Of a stretch of 28,130 nucleotides of DNA, positions 6,007 to 13,448 are shown in pieces. Under the pieces are notes generated by a model. That model did not search any database. It worked only from the letters and a program-made list of their open reading frames with translations, and had not been told where the DNA came from. The number at the start of each line of letters is the position of its first letter. Position 1 is the stretch's first letter. A program made the translations under genes and the position numbers. The stretch is from Clostridiales bacterium. GTDB lineage: Bacteria > Bacillota > Clostridia > Christensenellales > Aristaeellaceae. Location: assembly GCA_004555535.1 (NCBI GenBank), contig SFHU01000027.1:1-28130 (forward strand), given 5' to 3'.

Positions 6007-8265
6007 ATGCAGACCCATTTTTTGTTCGATATTCTGGAGGGCTATGCGCCCTTTGAGCAGATCGTCGCCGAATCGAAGCAGAGCGGCGCGGTCATCGCGG
6101 CCTCCGGCCTGGCCGGCGCGCAGAAGATTCATCTGGCCTGCGCGCTGGCGGCAAGGACGGGCAGGCCGCTTTTGCTGCTGTGCGACAGCGAGCGTTCCGC
6201 GGCGGCGGCGATGGAGGACGTCTCCGCGCTGATGGGCGGCGGCGTCAGCCTCTTCCCGGCGCGGGAGATCACGTTCTATCAGGAGGTCGCCGCCAGCCGC
6301 GAGGTCGCCTGCCGGCGCATCGAGACGCTGCAGAAGCTGATCACAGGCGAGGTGCGCGCCGTTGTCGCGCCGGCGGATGCCCTGCTGCACAGGCTGATGC
6401 CCAGGGCGCTGTTCAACGCGCATACGATCCGCCTGGAGGTGGGCGGGCGCATGGAGATGGACGAGCTCTGCGCGCGGCTGCTCGCGGCGGGCTACACGCG
6501 CGAGTACATGGTCGAGGGCAAGGGCCAGTTCTCCGTGCGCGGCGGCATCGTCGACATCTATCCTGCGGACGCGCTCAGCGCACTGCGCGTCGAGTTCTTT
6601 GACGACGAGATCGACTCCATCCGCACGCTTGACGTGATGAGCCAGCGCTCCCAGCACAACCTGCGCGAGGCTGTCATCCCGCCGGCGAGCGAGGCGCCTG
6701 TGCCGATGGAGGGGGCGCAGGAGGCGGCGGAGGCGCTGCTTGAGGCGCTCAGCCGCCAGCGCGCGGCATTCAAGGGCGGCAAGGCGGAGAAGGAGGAGGG
6801 CTCCCTGGAGGCCCTGCCGCTGGAGGAGGGCGAAATCGCCGTGCCGGCGGCCTTCTCGCGAGAGAGCCGCACGGCGGACAGGTTCGCCGAGGGGCTGCAA
6901 AGCGCCGTCTCCCAGATGCAGAGCGGCGTGAGCAGCCGCCTGCTGGAAAAATATATCCACCTGCTCTATGCGCAGACGGAGACGCTGTGCGACTACATGG
7001 CAAGGCCTATCGTCGTGCTCGACGAGCCGGAGGCGCTCTATGCGCGCATGGACAGCCGCCTGGGCGAGTTTGATCAGGCTTTTGGCGCGGCGCTGGAGCG
7101 CGGCGAGGCCATGCGCGAGCAGGAGGGGCTGCTGCTTTCACGCGATGAGGCGCTTTTGGCGCTGCGCGCGCAGACGCTGCTGACGCTGACGACGATCCTG
7201 CGGCCTGTGAAGGAGCTGCGGCCGACGCTGCTGGCGCAGATGGACGGCATGGGCGCGGGCAGCTACGGCGGGCGAACGAAGGACATGTGCGACGACGTGA
7301 GCCGCTTCATGGCCCAGGGCTGGCGCGTGCTGCTGCTCTCCGGCGGCACGGCGCGCGGCGAGCGCATGCGCCAGTCGTTTGAGGACGAAGGCATCCGCGT
7401 CGCGTTTGATGAGCTGGGCGCGCAGATCCCGCAGCCGGGCGAGGCGCGCATCTATCCGCTGACGCTCTCGGGCGGCTTCCAGTACCCGGCGGCGAAGCTG
7501 GCTGTCATCGCCTGCGGCGACGTCTACGGCGCCAAGGGCAGCAAGGCAAAGCGCGCCGAAAAGAAGGGCAGCAAGATTGCCTCCTTCACCGACCTGGCGG
7601 TCGGCGACTACGTCGTCCACGAGACGCACGGCATCGGCATCTATCAGGGCATGAAGCGCCTGACGAGCGAGGGCGCCTCGCGCGACTATCTGCTCATCCA
7701 GTACCTGGGCAGCGACAAGCTCTACATCCCGGTCGACCACCTCGACCGCATCCAGAAGTACATCGGCGGCGGCGAGGGCACCGCGCCCAAGCTCTCGCAC
7801 CTGGGCGGCAAGGACTGGGACAAGCAGAAGGCGAAGGTGCGCGAGAGCCTCAAGGAGCTGGCCTTCGACCTCGTCGGCCTGTACGCGCAGCGGCAGAAGA
7901 ACAAGGGCTATGCCTTCGGCCCGGACACGCCCTGGCAGCAGGAATTCGAGGAGAATTTCCCCTACGAGGAGACGCCGGACCAGCTCCAGGCGACCGAGGA
8001 GATCAAGCGCGACATGGAGAGCGAGCAGCCGATGGACAGGCTGCTGTGCGGCGACGTCGGCTACGGCAAGACAGAGGTCGCGCTGCGCGCCGCCTTCAAG
8101 GCCGTGATGGACGGCAAGCAGGTCGCCATCCTCGCGCCGACGACGATCCTCGCCCAGCAGCATTACGGCACGCTGATGCGCCGCTCGAGGGCTTCCCCAT
8201 CCACGCGGACGTGCTCAGCCGCTTCAGCACCCCGAAGGAGCAGAAGGAGACGTTGCGCCGCCTGA
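6007..8265 (+). CDS. mfd: Transcription-repair coupling factor Mfd, N-terminal part (frameshifted)
   Basis: Mfd recognises RNA polymerase stalled at DNA damage, displaces it with an ATP-driven translocase and recruits UvrA. The first frame encodes the UvrB-like module at the N terminus. It is followed by the RNA-polymerase-interacting CarD-like domain (about residues 525-620, LAVGDYVVHETHGIGIYQG) and the start of the helicase core with Walker A GDVGYGKTEV (Lys688) and the motif LAPTTILAQQHYGTLM. Homology stops near 8184. The last 27 or so codons, to 8265, are an out-of-frame arginine-rich tail. The rest of Mfd continues in the -1 frame from 8184 to 9611. One base missing in the run CGCCGCTCGAG explains it; restored, the protein would be about 1,201 residues, the normal family length. 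The ATG at 6007 has AGGTGA overlapping the pth stop. Confidence 0.93.
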   Translation: MQTHFLFDILEGYAPFEQIVAESKQSGAVIAASGLAGAQKIHLACALAARTGRPLLLLCDSERSAAAAMEDVSALMGGGVSLFPAREITFYQEVAASREVACRRIETLQKLITGEVRAVVAPADALLHRLMPRALFNAHTIRLEVGGRMEMDELCARLLAAGYTREYMVEGKGQFSVRGGIVDIYPADALSALRVEFFDDEIDSIRTLDVMSQRSQHNLREAVIPPASEAPVPMEGAQEAAEALLEALSRQRAAFKGGKAEKEEGSLEALPLEEGEIAVPAAFSRESRTADRFAEGLQSAVSQMQSGVSSRLLEKYIHLLYAQTETLCDYMARPIVVLDEPEALYARMDSRLGEFDQAFGAALERGEAMREQEGLLLSRDEALLALRAQTLLTLTTILRPVKELRPTLLAQMDGMGAGSYGGRTKDMCDDVSRFMAQGWRVLLLSGGTARGERMRQSFEDEGIRVAFDELGAQIPQPGEARIYPLTLSGGFQYPAAKLAVIACGDVYGAKGSKAKRAEKKGSKIASFTDLAVGDYVVHETHGIGIYQGMKRLTSEGASRDYLLIQYLGSDKLYIPVDHLDRIQKYIGGGEGTAPKLSHLGGKDWDKQKAKVRESLKELAFDLVGLYAQRQKNKGYAFGPDTPWQQEFEENFPYEETPDQLQATEEIKRDMESEQPMDRLLCGDVGYGKTEVALRAAFKAVMDGKQVAILAPTTILAQQHYGTLMRRSRASPSTRTCSAASAPRRSRRRRCAA

Positions 8266-9611
8266 AGGACGGCGAGCTCGACGTGATCGTCGGCACGCAC
8301 CGCCTGCTGGCCAAGGACGTGAAGTTTAAGGATCTGGGCCTTTTGATCGTCGACGAGGAGCAGCGCTTCGGCGTTGGGCACAAGGAGACCATCAAGAACA
8401 TGAAGAAGACGATCGACGTGCTGACGATGTCGGCCACGCCGATCCCGCGCACGCTGCACATGTCGATGGTCGGCATCCGCGATATGAGCCTGCTGGAGAC
8501 GCCGCCGCAGGCGCGCTATCCCGTGCAGACCTACGTTCTGGAATACCAGGACAGCGTCATCCGCGACGCCATCCTGCGCGAGCTGGGCCGCGGGGGACAG
8601 GTTTTCTTCCTCTACAACCGCGTCGGCTCGATCGATCTGTGCTACAGGCAGCTTCAAAAGCTCGTGCCGGAGGCGCGCATTGCCATCGCGCACGGCCAGA
8701 TGCGCGAGAACGCGCTCGAGGACGTCATGCTGGATTTCAGCCAGCAGAAATTCGACGTGCTGCTGTGCACGACGATCATCGAGTCGGGCCTCGACATTCC
8801 GATGGCCAACACGCTCATCGTCTACGACGCCGACCACTTCGGCCTCTCGCAGTTGTATCAGACGCGCGGGCGCGTGGGCCGCTCCAACCGCCTGGCCTAC
8901 GCCTATTTCACCGTGCGCCCGGGCAAGGTGCTCTCCGAGACAGCGCAGAAGCGTCTGGATGCCATCCGGGAATTCACGGAATTCGGCTCCGGCTTCCGCA
9001 TCGCGATGCGCGACCTCGAGCTGCGCGGCGCGGGCAACCTGCTCGGCCCGCAGCAGAGCGGCCACCTGGCCAGCATCGGCTACGACCTCTACTGCAAGCT
9101 GCTGGAGGAGGCCGTGCTCGAGGCACAGGGCAAGGCCCCGGAGCCCAACCGCGAGATCGAGACGCGTATGGACGTGCACGTCAACGCCTATCTGCCGTCG
9201 GACTATGTCACCGGCGACAAGCAGCGGCTGGAGGTCTACAAGCGCATTGCGTCGATTACGACCTCGGAGCAGCGCGACGACATCGAGGACGAGCTCATCG
9301 ACCGCTTCGGCGACGAGCCGCAATGCGTGGCGAACCTGGTGGCGGTCGCCTATCTCAAGGCGTTGTGCACGAAGATGGGCATCGAGCGCGTCAGCCAGAC
9401 GGAAGGGCGCATTGACATGCGCTTTGCCGCAAACGCCCAGCTCGACGGCGAGAAGCTCTTCAAGGCGCTGCTCAAGTTCGATCCGCGCGTGACCCTGAGC
9501 GTCACGCCGCCGGTCATGCTCACCGTGCGCGATGCGAAGCTCGGCCGCGAGGATCTGCTGCTGACGACCGCCGAGATCATGCAGCGGCTTGTGGACAGAA
9601 TGAATCTGTAA
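8184..9611 (+). CDS. mfd: Transcription-repair coupling factor Mfd, C-terminal part (frameshifted)
   Basis: This is the continuation of Mfd in a different frame, starting with the conserved LEGFPIHADVLSRF directly where the first frame loses homology. It contains the second half of the translocase. Visible motifs are GTHRLL, the Walker B-like VDEEQRFGV, SATPIPRTLHM (motif III), the ESGLDIP and QTRGRVGRS motifs of the second RecA-like domain, and the C-terminal TRCF domain that autoinhibits UvrA binding. All are intact, with no further stops. No start codon and ribosome binding site are obvious at the break, so this half would not be expected to be made alone. Either the assembly has a one-base error or the gene was inactivated very recently. 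8184 marks where homology resumes, not a start codon. Confidence 0.9.
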   Translation, partial: LEGFPIHADVLSRFSTPKEQKETLRRLKDGELDVIVGTHRLLAKDVKFKDLGLLIVDEEQRFGVGHKETIKNMKKTIDVLTMSATPIPRTLHMSMVGIRDMSLLETPPQARYPVQTYVLEYQDSVIRDAILRELGRGGQVFFLYNRVGSIDLCYRQLQKLVPEARIAIAHGQMRENALEDVMLDFSQQKFDVLLCTTIIESGLDIPMANTLIVYDADHFGLSQLYQTRGRVGRSNRLAYAYFTVRPGKVLSETAQKRLDAIREFTEFGSGFRIAMRDLELRGAGNLLGPQQSGHLASIGYDLYCKLLEEAVLEAQGKAPEPNREIETRMDVHVNAYLPSDYVTGDKQRLEVYKRIASITTSEQRDDIEDELIDRFGDEPQCVANLVAVAYLKALCTKMGIERVSQTEGRIDMRFAANAQLDGEKLFKALLKFDPRVTLSVTPPVMLTVRDAKLGREDLLLTTAEIMQRLVDRMNL

Positions 9612-9635
9612 ATCGGGGTTTTTCGGCAAAGGGGG

Positions 9636-9664
9636 TTGCTTTTTGCGCGGCGATGGGGTAGAAT
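9636..9664 (+). promoter_or_regulatory. Promoter of the SRP RNA gene
   Basis: TTGCTT (9636-9641) and TAGAAT (9659-9664) are 17 bp apart. The first base of the predicted RNA stem, 9671, falls where transcription should begin. Confidence 0.7.
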
Positions 9665-9670
9665 ACTCTT

Positions 9671-9794
9671 GTAGAATGTGATGACGGATGGAACTCATGC
9701 AATGCGAGGGTGTGAACCTTGTCAGGGCCGGAAGGCAGCAGCAATAAGCATTGTATCGTGTGTGCCGTGGGAATTTCTGCCCCGAGCATTCTAC
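9671..9794 (+). ncRNA. ffs: Signal recognition particle RNA (small bacterial type)
   Basis: The RNA scaffold of the signal recognition particle binds Ffh and targets nascent membrane proteins. The diagnostic conserved core is seen at about 9721-9742 as GTCAGGGCCGGAAGGCAGCA, with the GGAA tetraloop closed by GCC/GGC. Flanking helices support one hairpin molecule: ATGCAATGC (9697-9705) pairs with GCATTGTAT (9748-9756), and the terminal helix GTAGAATG (9671-9678) pairs with CATTCTAC (9787-9794). This gives about 124 nt, closer to the short 4.5S form than to the 270-nt Bacillus form with an Alu domain. Promoter and terminator are both positioned correctly; the exact ends are inferred from the terminal helix. 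Confidence 0.93.
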
Positions 9795-9809
9795 GATCTG
9801 GAATAATTG

Positions 9810-9833
9810 GCGCCGGAGTATCCGGCGCTTTTT
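9810..9833 (+). terminator. Intrinsic terminator of the SRP RNA
   Basis: GCGCCGGA (9810-9817) pairs with TCCGGCGC (9821-9828) around a three-base loop, followed by five T residues. It ends just before the stop codon of the convergent flavoprotein gene. Confidence 0.88.
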
Positions 9834-9839
9834 GTGTCT

Positions 9840-11294
9840 TCAATCCCTGTCCGCTGCGGGCTGACCGTGTTGAGCCGGGCCGCAGAGCAGTTCGCCGTCG
9901 ACCGAAAAGCGCGAGCCGTGGCAGGGGCAATCCCAGGAGCGCTCGCTTGCGTTGAAGCGCAGCAGGCAGCGCATGTGCGCGCAGTAGGGCGAAATGGCGT
10001 GGAGCGCGCCCTGCTCATCGCGATAGGCGGCGAGCTTGCGCAGGCCGTCGCGGACGATGGCGCCCTCGCCGGGGGCGAGGCTCTCCGTCGTGCGAAGCGG
10101 CGGGGGCAGGAGCGAGGCGCCCAGCCCCGCACAGGCGTGACCGGCCTGACCGGCGAGCGCGACGCAGGCGGAGGGCCCAGGCAGCCGCTGCGGGGAAAAC
10201 GCCCAGGCAAGGGGATTCTCCCTCTCCGTGATCGCGTCGGCAAGCAGCTGCGCGGCGGCCATGGCGTTGCTCATGCCCCATTTGCCAAAGCCCGTCGCGA
10301 TATGGACGCCCGGCATGCGCATGCTGTAGCGCCCGACATAGGGGATACCGTCCGGCGTCATGCAGTCCTGCGCCGACCAGCGCGTGGCCTCCTGCGCATC
10401 CGGAAAGAGGCGCTTTGCCGCGCCGCGCAGGCGGTCATAACAGCCCGACGCGGCCCGTGCGTCCCCGCAGCGGTGGCTCTCCCCACCCAGAAAGACGGCG
10501 TCCTGCGCGCTGCGCAGGGAGTACGCGCCCGGCCCGATGCCGTAGAGGATGCCCCCGACGGGCTGCACGCCCTTGAGCGCGAGCACATAGGCGCGCTGCT
10601 GATACAGGCGCAGAAAGTAGGCCCCGGGCAGGGTGAAGACGGGATAGTTCGTGCAGACGGCGATGGCCTTTGCGCGGACGCTTCCCTGCGCCGTCCTGGC
10701 GCACGGGCCGTCCATCGAGATGACGCGGCTGTGCTCGAAGGCGCGCAGCGGCCCGGCGAGCGCGCGCAGGAGCGGCAGCGGGTTCATCTGCGCCTGCGCT
10801 TCCATGCACAGGGCTGCTGCGGGCAGGATGGGCGCGGGAAGACGGCGCGTCGATTCGACATGCAGGCCGAGCAGCGCGCAGGCCTCCGCCTCCTGCTCAA
10901 GCGCGCCGGGCTCCGTGAGCGTATAGACGAAGGCAGGGACGCGCTCAAAGCTGCAGTCCGCGCCGGAGCGCAGGGCCAGCGCCTCGAGCGCATCGACGGC
11001 GCGCAGGTTGGCGGCGACATACGCCTGGGCGCGCTCCCGGCCGGCTGTGCGCAGCAGCTTTGCGGCAAAGGCCCCGTGCTGGACGGTAACCTTGGCGGTC
11101 GTGCCGCGCGTCTGCCCGCCGGAGAGACGGCCGGCTTCGAGCAGGACGACATCCAGGCCGCGCTCCCTGAGCAGATGCGCGGTGAGGATGCCGCAGATGC
11201 CGCCACCGATGACGAGCGCGTCGCAGTCGATATGCCCGCGCAGCGGCGGGTGCGGCGCGCTCTGCGGTGTGCTTAAGGCAAAATAACTGGTCAT
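9840..11294 (-). CDS. FAD-dependent oxidoreductase with C-terminal Rieske [2Fe-2S] domain (YhfW-like)
   Basis: The 484-residue protein has an N-terminal DAO-type FAD domain with the dinucleotide-binding motif DALVIGGGICGILTA (residues 25-39) and an acidic residue ending the second strand (VVLLEA). It ends in a complete Rieske cluster site: Cys438-X-His440 and, 16 residues on, Cys456-X2-His459 (CPCHGSRF). This architecture is that of B. subtilis YhfW, whose substrate is unknown. The fused Rieske centre suggests internal electron transfer to or from the flavin. The start at 11294 follows GGGAGGGAG on the minus strand; a longer frame to 11387 has no such site. It stands alone, convergent with the SRP RNA gene and divergent from rpsU, so context gives no clue to its substrate. 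Confidence 0.88.
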   Translation of the reverse strand: MTSYFALSTPQSAPHPPLRGHIDCDALVIGGGICGILTAHLLRERGLDVVLLEAGRLSGGQTRGTTAKVTVQHGAFAAKLLRTAGRERAQAYVAANLRAVDALEALALRSGADCSFERVPAFVYTLTEPGALEQEAEACALLGLHVESTRRLPAPILPAAALCMEAQAQMNPLPLLRALAGPLRAFEHSRVISMDGPCARTAQGSVRAKAIAVCTNYPVFTLPGAYFLRLYQQRAYVLALKGVQPVGGILYGIGPGAYSLRSAQDAVFLGGESHRCGDARAASGCYDRLRGAAKRLFPDAQEATRWSAQDCMTPDGIPYVGRYSMRMPGVHIATGFGKWGMSNAMAAAQLLADAITERENPLAWAFSPQRLPGPSACVALAGQAGHACAGLGASLLPPPLRTTESLAPGEGAIVRDGLRKLAAYRDEQGALHAISPYCAHMRCLLRFNASERSWDCPCHGSRFSVDGELLCGPAQHGQPAADRD

Positions 11295-11315
11295 AGGCTC
11301 CCTCCCGATGATCCC

Positions 11316-11344
11316 ATAGCATGCCCGGAGCGGCGGGAAAACAA
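11316..11344 (-). promoter_or_regulatory. Possible promoter of the flavoprotein gene
   Basis: On the minus strand, TTGTTT (11344-11339) and TGCTAT (11321-11316) are 17 bp apart, a short distance upstream of the start at 11294. The -10 box is a partial match only, so this is tentative. Confidence 0.35.
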
Positions 11345-11452
11345 CCGGAGGGCGCGCTTGTGCCTGGACGCTGCGCAAACACGGCATGCACGCCGTGCGG
11401 CGTTTTCACAGCAGAGGCCACAAAAAGTTTTTTATGAAAATGCAAAATAGAG

Positions 11453-11481
11453 TTGACGAAAAAGAATTGTTGCGCTATAAT
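11453..11481 (+). promoter_or_regulatory. Sigma-A promoter of rpsU
   Basis: TTGACG (11453-11458) and TATAAT (11476-11481), 17 bp apart, form a near-consensus promoter in a markedly AT-rich patch, as expected for a highly expressed ribosomal gene. Confidence 0.85.
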
Positions 11482-11496
11482 TAGCTGTACGGTACT

Positions 11497-11523
11497 CCAT
11501 TGACGGCTGATTTGACGCAATGG
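11497..11523 (+). other. Stem-loop in the rpsU leader
   Basis: CCATTG (11497-11502) pairs with CAATGG (11518-11523) in the roughly 70-nt leader of rpsU. It might serve feedback control or message stability. A six-base stem is modest evidence, and I know of no named leader that it matches. Confidence 0.25.
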
Positions 11524-11559
11524 ATCGTCGAATGCTTGAGCCGAGGGGAGGGATACTAG

Positions 11560-11733
11560 ATGTCTGAGATCCGTGTTCGTGAGAATGAATCCCTGGAAAG
11601 TGCTCTGAGGAGATTCAAGAGGCAGTGCGCGCGTTCTGGCGTTATTGCGGAGGTTCGCAAGAGAGAGCATTACGAGAAGCCGAGCGTGAAGCGTAAGAAG
11701 AAGGCCGAGGCGGCCCGCAAGCGCAAGTACTGA
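11560..11733 (+). CDS. rpsU: 30S ribosomal protein bS21
   Basis: A 57-residue basic protein, SEIRVRENESLESALRRFK and then a lysine/arginine-rich tail ending KKKAEAARKRKY, is the classical bS21 sequence and length. bS21 sits on the 30S platform near the anti-Shine-Dalgarno end of 16S rRNA and assists initiation. The ATG at 11560 follows GAGGGGAGGG. The gene has its own strong promoter and a strong terminator, so it is a single-gene transcript. Its codon use is less GC-biased than that of its neighbours (CGT, AGA, GAA), as is common for highly expressed genes. In many Clostridia rpsU is followed by yqeY; here a Nudix gene follows. Confidence 0.97.
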   Translation: MSEIRVRENESLESALRRFKRQCARSGVIAEVRKREHYEKPSVKRKKKAEAARKRKY

Positions 11734-11745
11734 TTCACAACCATC

Positions 11746-11772
11746 GCCCCATCGCAAGATGGGGCTTTTCTT
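11746..11772 (+). terminator. Intrinsic terminator of rpsU
   Basis: GCCCCATC (11746-11753) pairs with GATGGGGC (11758-11765) around the GCAA tetraloop, followed by TTTTCTT. It starts 13 bp after the stop codon. Confidence 0.9.
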
Positions 11773-11832
11773 CTGGCTTCAAAGCCTGCATGACGCCGGC
11801 GGCAGCAGCCGGACAAGGGAAGGACGAAGGGG

Positions 11833-12240
11833 ATGCGTGTGATGATCGAGGTGACGGCGGCTGTCATCCGCAAGCGGGGCCGCGTGCTGATCTGCCAGCG
11901 GCCGGAGGGCAAGAGCTGCGCGCTGCTCTGGGAATTCCCGGGCGGAAAGCTTGAGCCGGGCGAGAGTGCGGCGGACTGCATCGCGCGCGAATGCCGCGAG
12001 GAGCTGGGCGTGACGCTCGAATCGGCTATGCCGCTGACGGAACTGGCGCACGAGTACCCGGACAGGACGGTGCACCTGCACTTCTTTCTGGCTGGCATCG
12101 GTGCGCAGGAGCCGCAAAGGAAGGAACACCGCGCCTTTGCCTGGATTGCGCCGGGCGAGGAGGGGAACTATGCGTTCTGCCCGGCGGACGCGGCGATGCT
12201 CGCGCGCATAGGGCTTGACCGGATCATCCACTTGACCTGA
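11833..12240 (+). CDS. MutT-type Nudix hydrolase
   Basis: The 135-residue protein has a full Nudix box at residues 37-60 (GGKLEPGESAADCIARECRE, then ELGV), the metal-binding loop and helix that hydrolyse a nucleoside diphosphate bond. Length, the opening IEVTAAVI and WEFPGGKLE place it in the MutT/8-oxo-dGTP pyrophosphatase group, which cleans oxidised dGTP from the nucleotide pool. Exact substrates of Nudix enzymes cannot be read from sequence. The start is either ATG at 11833 (AGGGAAGGA upstream) or ATG at 11842 (AAGGGG upstream); both are acceptable and differ by three residues. The next gene begins 19 nt after the stop, so the two are probably cotranscribed. I see no good promoter between the rpsU terminator and this gene. 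Confidence 0.88.
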   Translation: MRVMIEVTAAVIRKRGRVLICQRPEGKSCALLWEFPGGKLEPGESAADCIARECREELGVTLESAMPLTELAHEYPDRTVHLHFFLAGIGAQEPQRKEHRAFAWIAPGEEGNYAFCPADAAMLARIGLDRIIHLT

Positions 12241-12259
12241 CAGCGACAGGAGGATACCT

Positions 12260-13276
12260 TTGAAATACGCCTTTTTGCTCTATCCGCATGCGAACGTGCG
12301 CTACCGCCAGTCGCTGCTGATGCTGGCCCGGGAGGAGCTGGGCATGACGCTTGTCGCGCTCGGGCGCGCGGCGGAGGTGAAAAGCTGCGAGATGGGCGGC
12401 GCGCAGTTTTTGACGTTTGACGCGCCGAAGCTCACGCAGCGCGATCTTCGCATGCTCAGCCAGATCGCCAGTGTCTACGTGATGTTCACGATGGAGGACG
12501 CGCAGATGGTGCCCGTGGAGCCGGAGCATCCGAACTATGTCGGCGAGGATCTGCCCGCGCTGCTCAAATACAAGGGCAAGACGAACGAGATGTTCACCGA
12601 CACGATGCTGACGATGGCGCTGGCGCAGAGCGCGTTCATGCCCGTCCACGACAGCCAGCTGATCGTCTGCGACCCGATGGCGGGGCGCGGCACGACGCTG
12701 ATGCTCGCGCTGCGGCGCGGCTACCACGGCGTGGGCATCGAGATCGCCAAGGGCGATGTGAAGGAAGCCTGCGACTACATGACGCGCTACCTCGAGTACC
12801 ACCGCATCAAGCACAAGCGCTCCGAGAGCGCGCTGACCGTGCGCGGCAAGGCCGGCGGCCGGGAGACGAAATTCATCTTCTCCGACACGGCGGAGCACTT
12901 CAAGGACGGCGACACGCGCACGCTGCGTCTCATTCAGGGCGACACGCGCGACGCCGCCGCGCTTTTAAAGCCGCAGAGCGTCCATCTGATGGTGACAGAT
13001 TTGCCCTACGGCGTGCAGAAGGGCACGGCGGGGAAGCAGGACAGCATCGACGGCACGGTCGAGCGGGCGCTGCCGGGCTGGCTGGAGGTACTCAAGCCGG
13101 GCGGAGCGCTGGCGATGAGCTTCAACACCTATGTCACAAAGCGCGCGGCGCTCGCGCGGGCGCTGGAGGCGGCGGGCTTTGAGCTCTGCGGCACGCCGGC
13201 TATGGAGCATTGGGTGGAGCAGGCCATCAACCGCGATGTGATCCTCGCGCGCAGGCCGCTGAGGAAGGAAAGCTGA
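12260..13276 (+). CDS. Trm11-like / UPF0020-type nucleic-acid methyltransferase
   Basis: A 338-residue class I SAM-dependent methyltransferase. The SAM-binding motif is CDPMAGRGTTLML (from residue 137), and the catalytic amino-methyltransferase motif is DLPYG (247-251), in the place of the usual D/N-PP-Y. An N-terminal part of about 110 residues, containing HANVRYRQSLL, precedes the catalytic domain. This layout resembles the TRM11/THUMP-associated tRNA guanosine-N2 methyltransferases and some DNA N-methylases. The DPMAGRGTT and DLPYG combination favours the RNA group, but the target is unproven. The start is TTG at 12260, supported by an excellent AGGAGG (12248-12253). It follows the Nudix gene and is closed by its own terminator. 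Confidence 0.8.
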   Translation: MKYAFLLYPHANVRYRQSLLMLAREELGMTLVALGRAAEVKSCEMGGAQFLTFDAPKLTQRDLRMLSQIASVYVMFTMEDAQMVPVEPEHPNYVGEDLPALLKYKGKTNEMFTDTMLTMALAQSAFMPVHDSQLIVCDPMAGRGTTLMLALRRGYHGVGIEIAKGDVKEACDYMTRYLEYHRIKHKRSESALTVRGKAGGRETKFIFSDTAEHFKDGDTRTLRLIQGDTRDAAALLKPQSVHLMVTDLPYGVQKGTAGKQDSIDGTVERALPGWLEVLKPGGALAMSFNTYVTKRAALARALEAAGFELCGTPAMEHWVEQAINRDVILARRPLRKES

Positions 13277-13288
13277 ACCATGAAAGGC

Positions 13289-13310
13289 GGGGCGGAGGCT
13301 CCGCCCTTTT
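13289..13310 (+). terminator. Intrinsic terminator after the methyltransferase gene
   Basis: GGGCGGA (13290-13296) pairs with TCCGCCC (13300-13306) around GGC, followed by TTTT. The T-run is short. Confidence 0.75.
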
Positions 13311-13448
13311 GATACCGTCTGCGCAGAAAACAAAAACCTCCGGGGACTGATAATTTTTCAATCGGCTGCATATCCTGTAAACGGAACACATCAAGGCCAA
13401 CAAGGCTGATGAACATCATGTTTGCCCTTTGGGAGGAGCTGAAACCGA

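Noticed and set aside
4825..6960. A long minus-strand open frame running antisense to purR, the repeats, pth and mfd
   Set aside because: It is a reading-frame shadow in GC-rich DNA: arginine/alanine/histidine-rich, crosses the tandem repeats and has no ribosome binding site or recognisable domain.
8176..8190. Programmed -1 frameshift in mfd
   Set aside because: There is no slippery heptamer and no known precedent of recoding in mfd; a single missing base is simpler.
11295..11387. Longer N terminus for the flavoprotein gene, starting at 11387
   Set aside because: The extra 31 residues match nothing in the family and lack a ribosome binding site, whereas the start at 11294 has a strong one.
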